NCBI GenBank assembly: GCA_031553755.1
Contig: JAVBKZ010000002.1
Location: forward strand, 1-5,091
Length of the DNA: 5,091 nt
Source of the DNA: JAIRVZ01 sp031553755
GTDB lineage: Bacteria; Bacteroidota; Bacteroidia; Bacteroidales; Azobacteroidaceae
Reading direction: 5' to 3'
Both the position numbers and the translations under genes were made by a program. How positions within the stretch are numbered: position 1 is the first letter of the stretch; each line of letters opens with the position of its first letter. Of this stretch, positions 4,933 through 5,091 are shown piece by piece. The notes below the pieces were generated by a model that was not told the origin of the DNA, made no database searches, and saw nothing but the letters and a program-made list of their open reading frames with translations.

Positions 4933-5091
4933 GTTATTTGCGATAAGACAAATGCCTTTCGTTGCGACAAATATAATAGTAATTTTTTTTGACATAATGG
5001 TAAATTTAGAAAAAAGTGATCTTAACGGGCGATTTTCAAAGTACTGATTTTTAAGGTTTTAAAAAATTAATTTCTTAACGGGTGGAAAATT

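Larger units (their letters stand above)
4718..5091. other. Upstream spacer without a recognisable gene
   Basis: These 374 bases hold no coding region I can support. The short plus-strand frame at 4764-4946 runs across the heptamer arrays and has no recognisable features. Contents are the candidate promoter, several heptamer repeats, a lone -7-like TATATTTG on the minus strand at 4975-4968 without a matching -33, a direct repeat TCTTAACGGG at 5020-5029 and 5073-5082, and an AT-only inverted repeat at 5048-5065. Confidence 0.7.

Noticed and set aside
4764..4946. Plus-strand 60-residue frame in the upstream spacer
   Set aside because: It begins within the heptamer array, has no ribosome site or domain, and its composition follows from the AT-rich repeats.
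4968..4975. Second promoter with a perfect -7 box (TATATTTG, minus strand)
   Set aside because: No TTTG-like -33 element lies 17-22 bases upstream of it, and it would leave a leader of about 240 bases; recorded only as a possibility.
5048..5065. TTTTTAA-GGTT-TTAAAAA hairpin as a terminator
   Set aside because: The stem is AT-only and weak, and such inverted repeats are expected in sequence this AT-rich.

Overview
The window looks like a piece of a Bacteroidota chromosome, most likely from a member of the Bacteroidales that carries the type IX secretion system (T9SS). Three things point there: a clear T9SS type A C-terminal sorting domain, an SpvB/FG-GAP protein and a tail-fibre-like protein with C-terminal domains typical of that phylum, and AT-rich spacers without strong Shine-Dalgarno sequences but with a plausible TTTG / TAnnTTTG-type promoter. 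Genus cannot be fixed from the sequence.

All four convincing genes lie on the minus strand and read right to left. (1) 4717-4304 encodes a small, secreted, helical, lysine-rich protein, perhaps Spy/CpxP-like. (2) 4243-2681 encodes a secreted adhesin-like protein: a CUB-like domain, four phage-tail-fibre-type 'GN(I/V)GIG' modules, and a coiled-coil trimerisation tail. (3) 2573-2139 encodes a short T9SS cargo carrying one Rhs/YD-type motif and a sorting domain. (4) 2133-133 encodes an SpvB/TcB-type protein whose FG-GAP calcium-binding repeats end at a stop codon, with no Rhs core after them. Genes 3 and 4 are separated by 5 bases and are probably translationally coupled. I see no promoter or terminator signal between any of the genes, so the four may form one transcript starting near 4800.

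All four products start with a Sec signal peptide, so the cassette appears to be devoted to the cell envelope or outside. A reasonable but unproven reading is a surface-displayed or secreted apparatus: an SpvB/FG-GAP scaffold, a small T9SS-exported YD-repeat partner, a trimeric adhesin, and a periplasmic helper. No toxin domain, immunity gene, transposase, CRISPR array, tRNA or rRNA is visible.

The spacers carry short tandem repeats upstream of three genes: heptamers before gene 1, tetranucleotides before gene 2, and decamers plus heptamers before gene 3. The rightmost 374 bases (4718-5091) hold the likely promoter and more heptamers but no gene. The leftmost 132 bases hold only a small inverted repeat and no recognisable gene.
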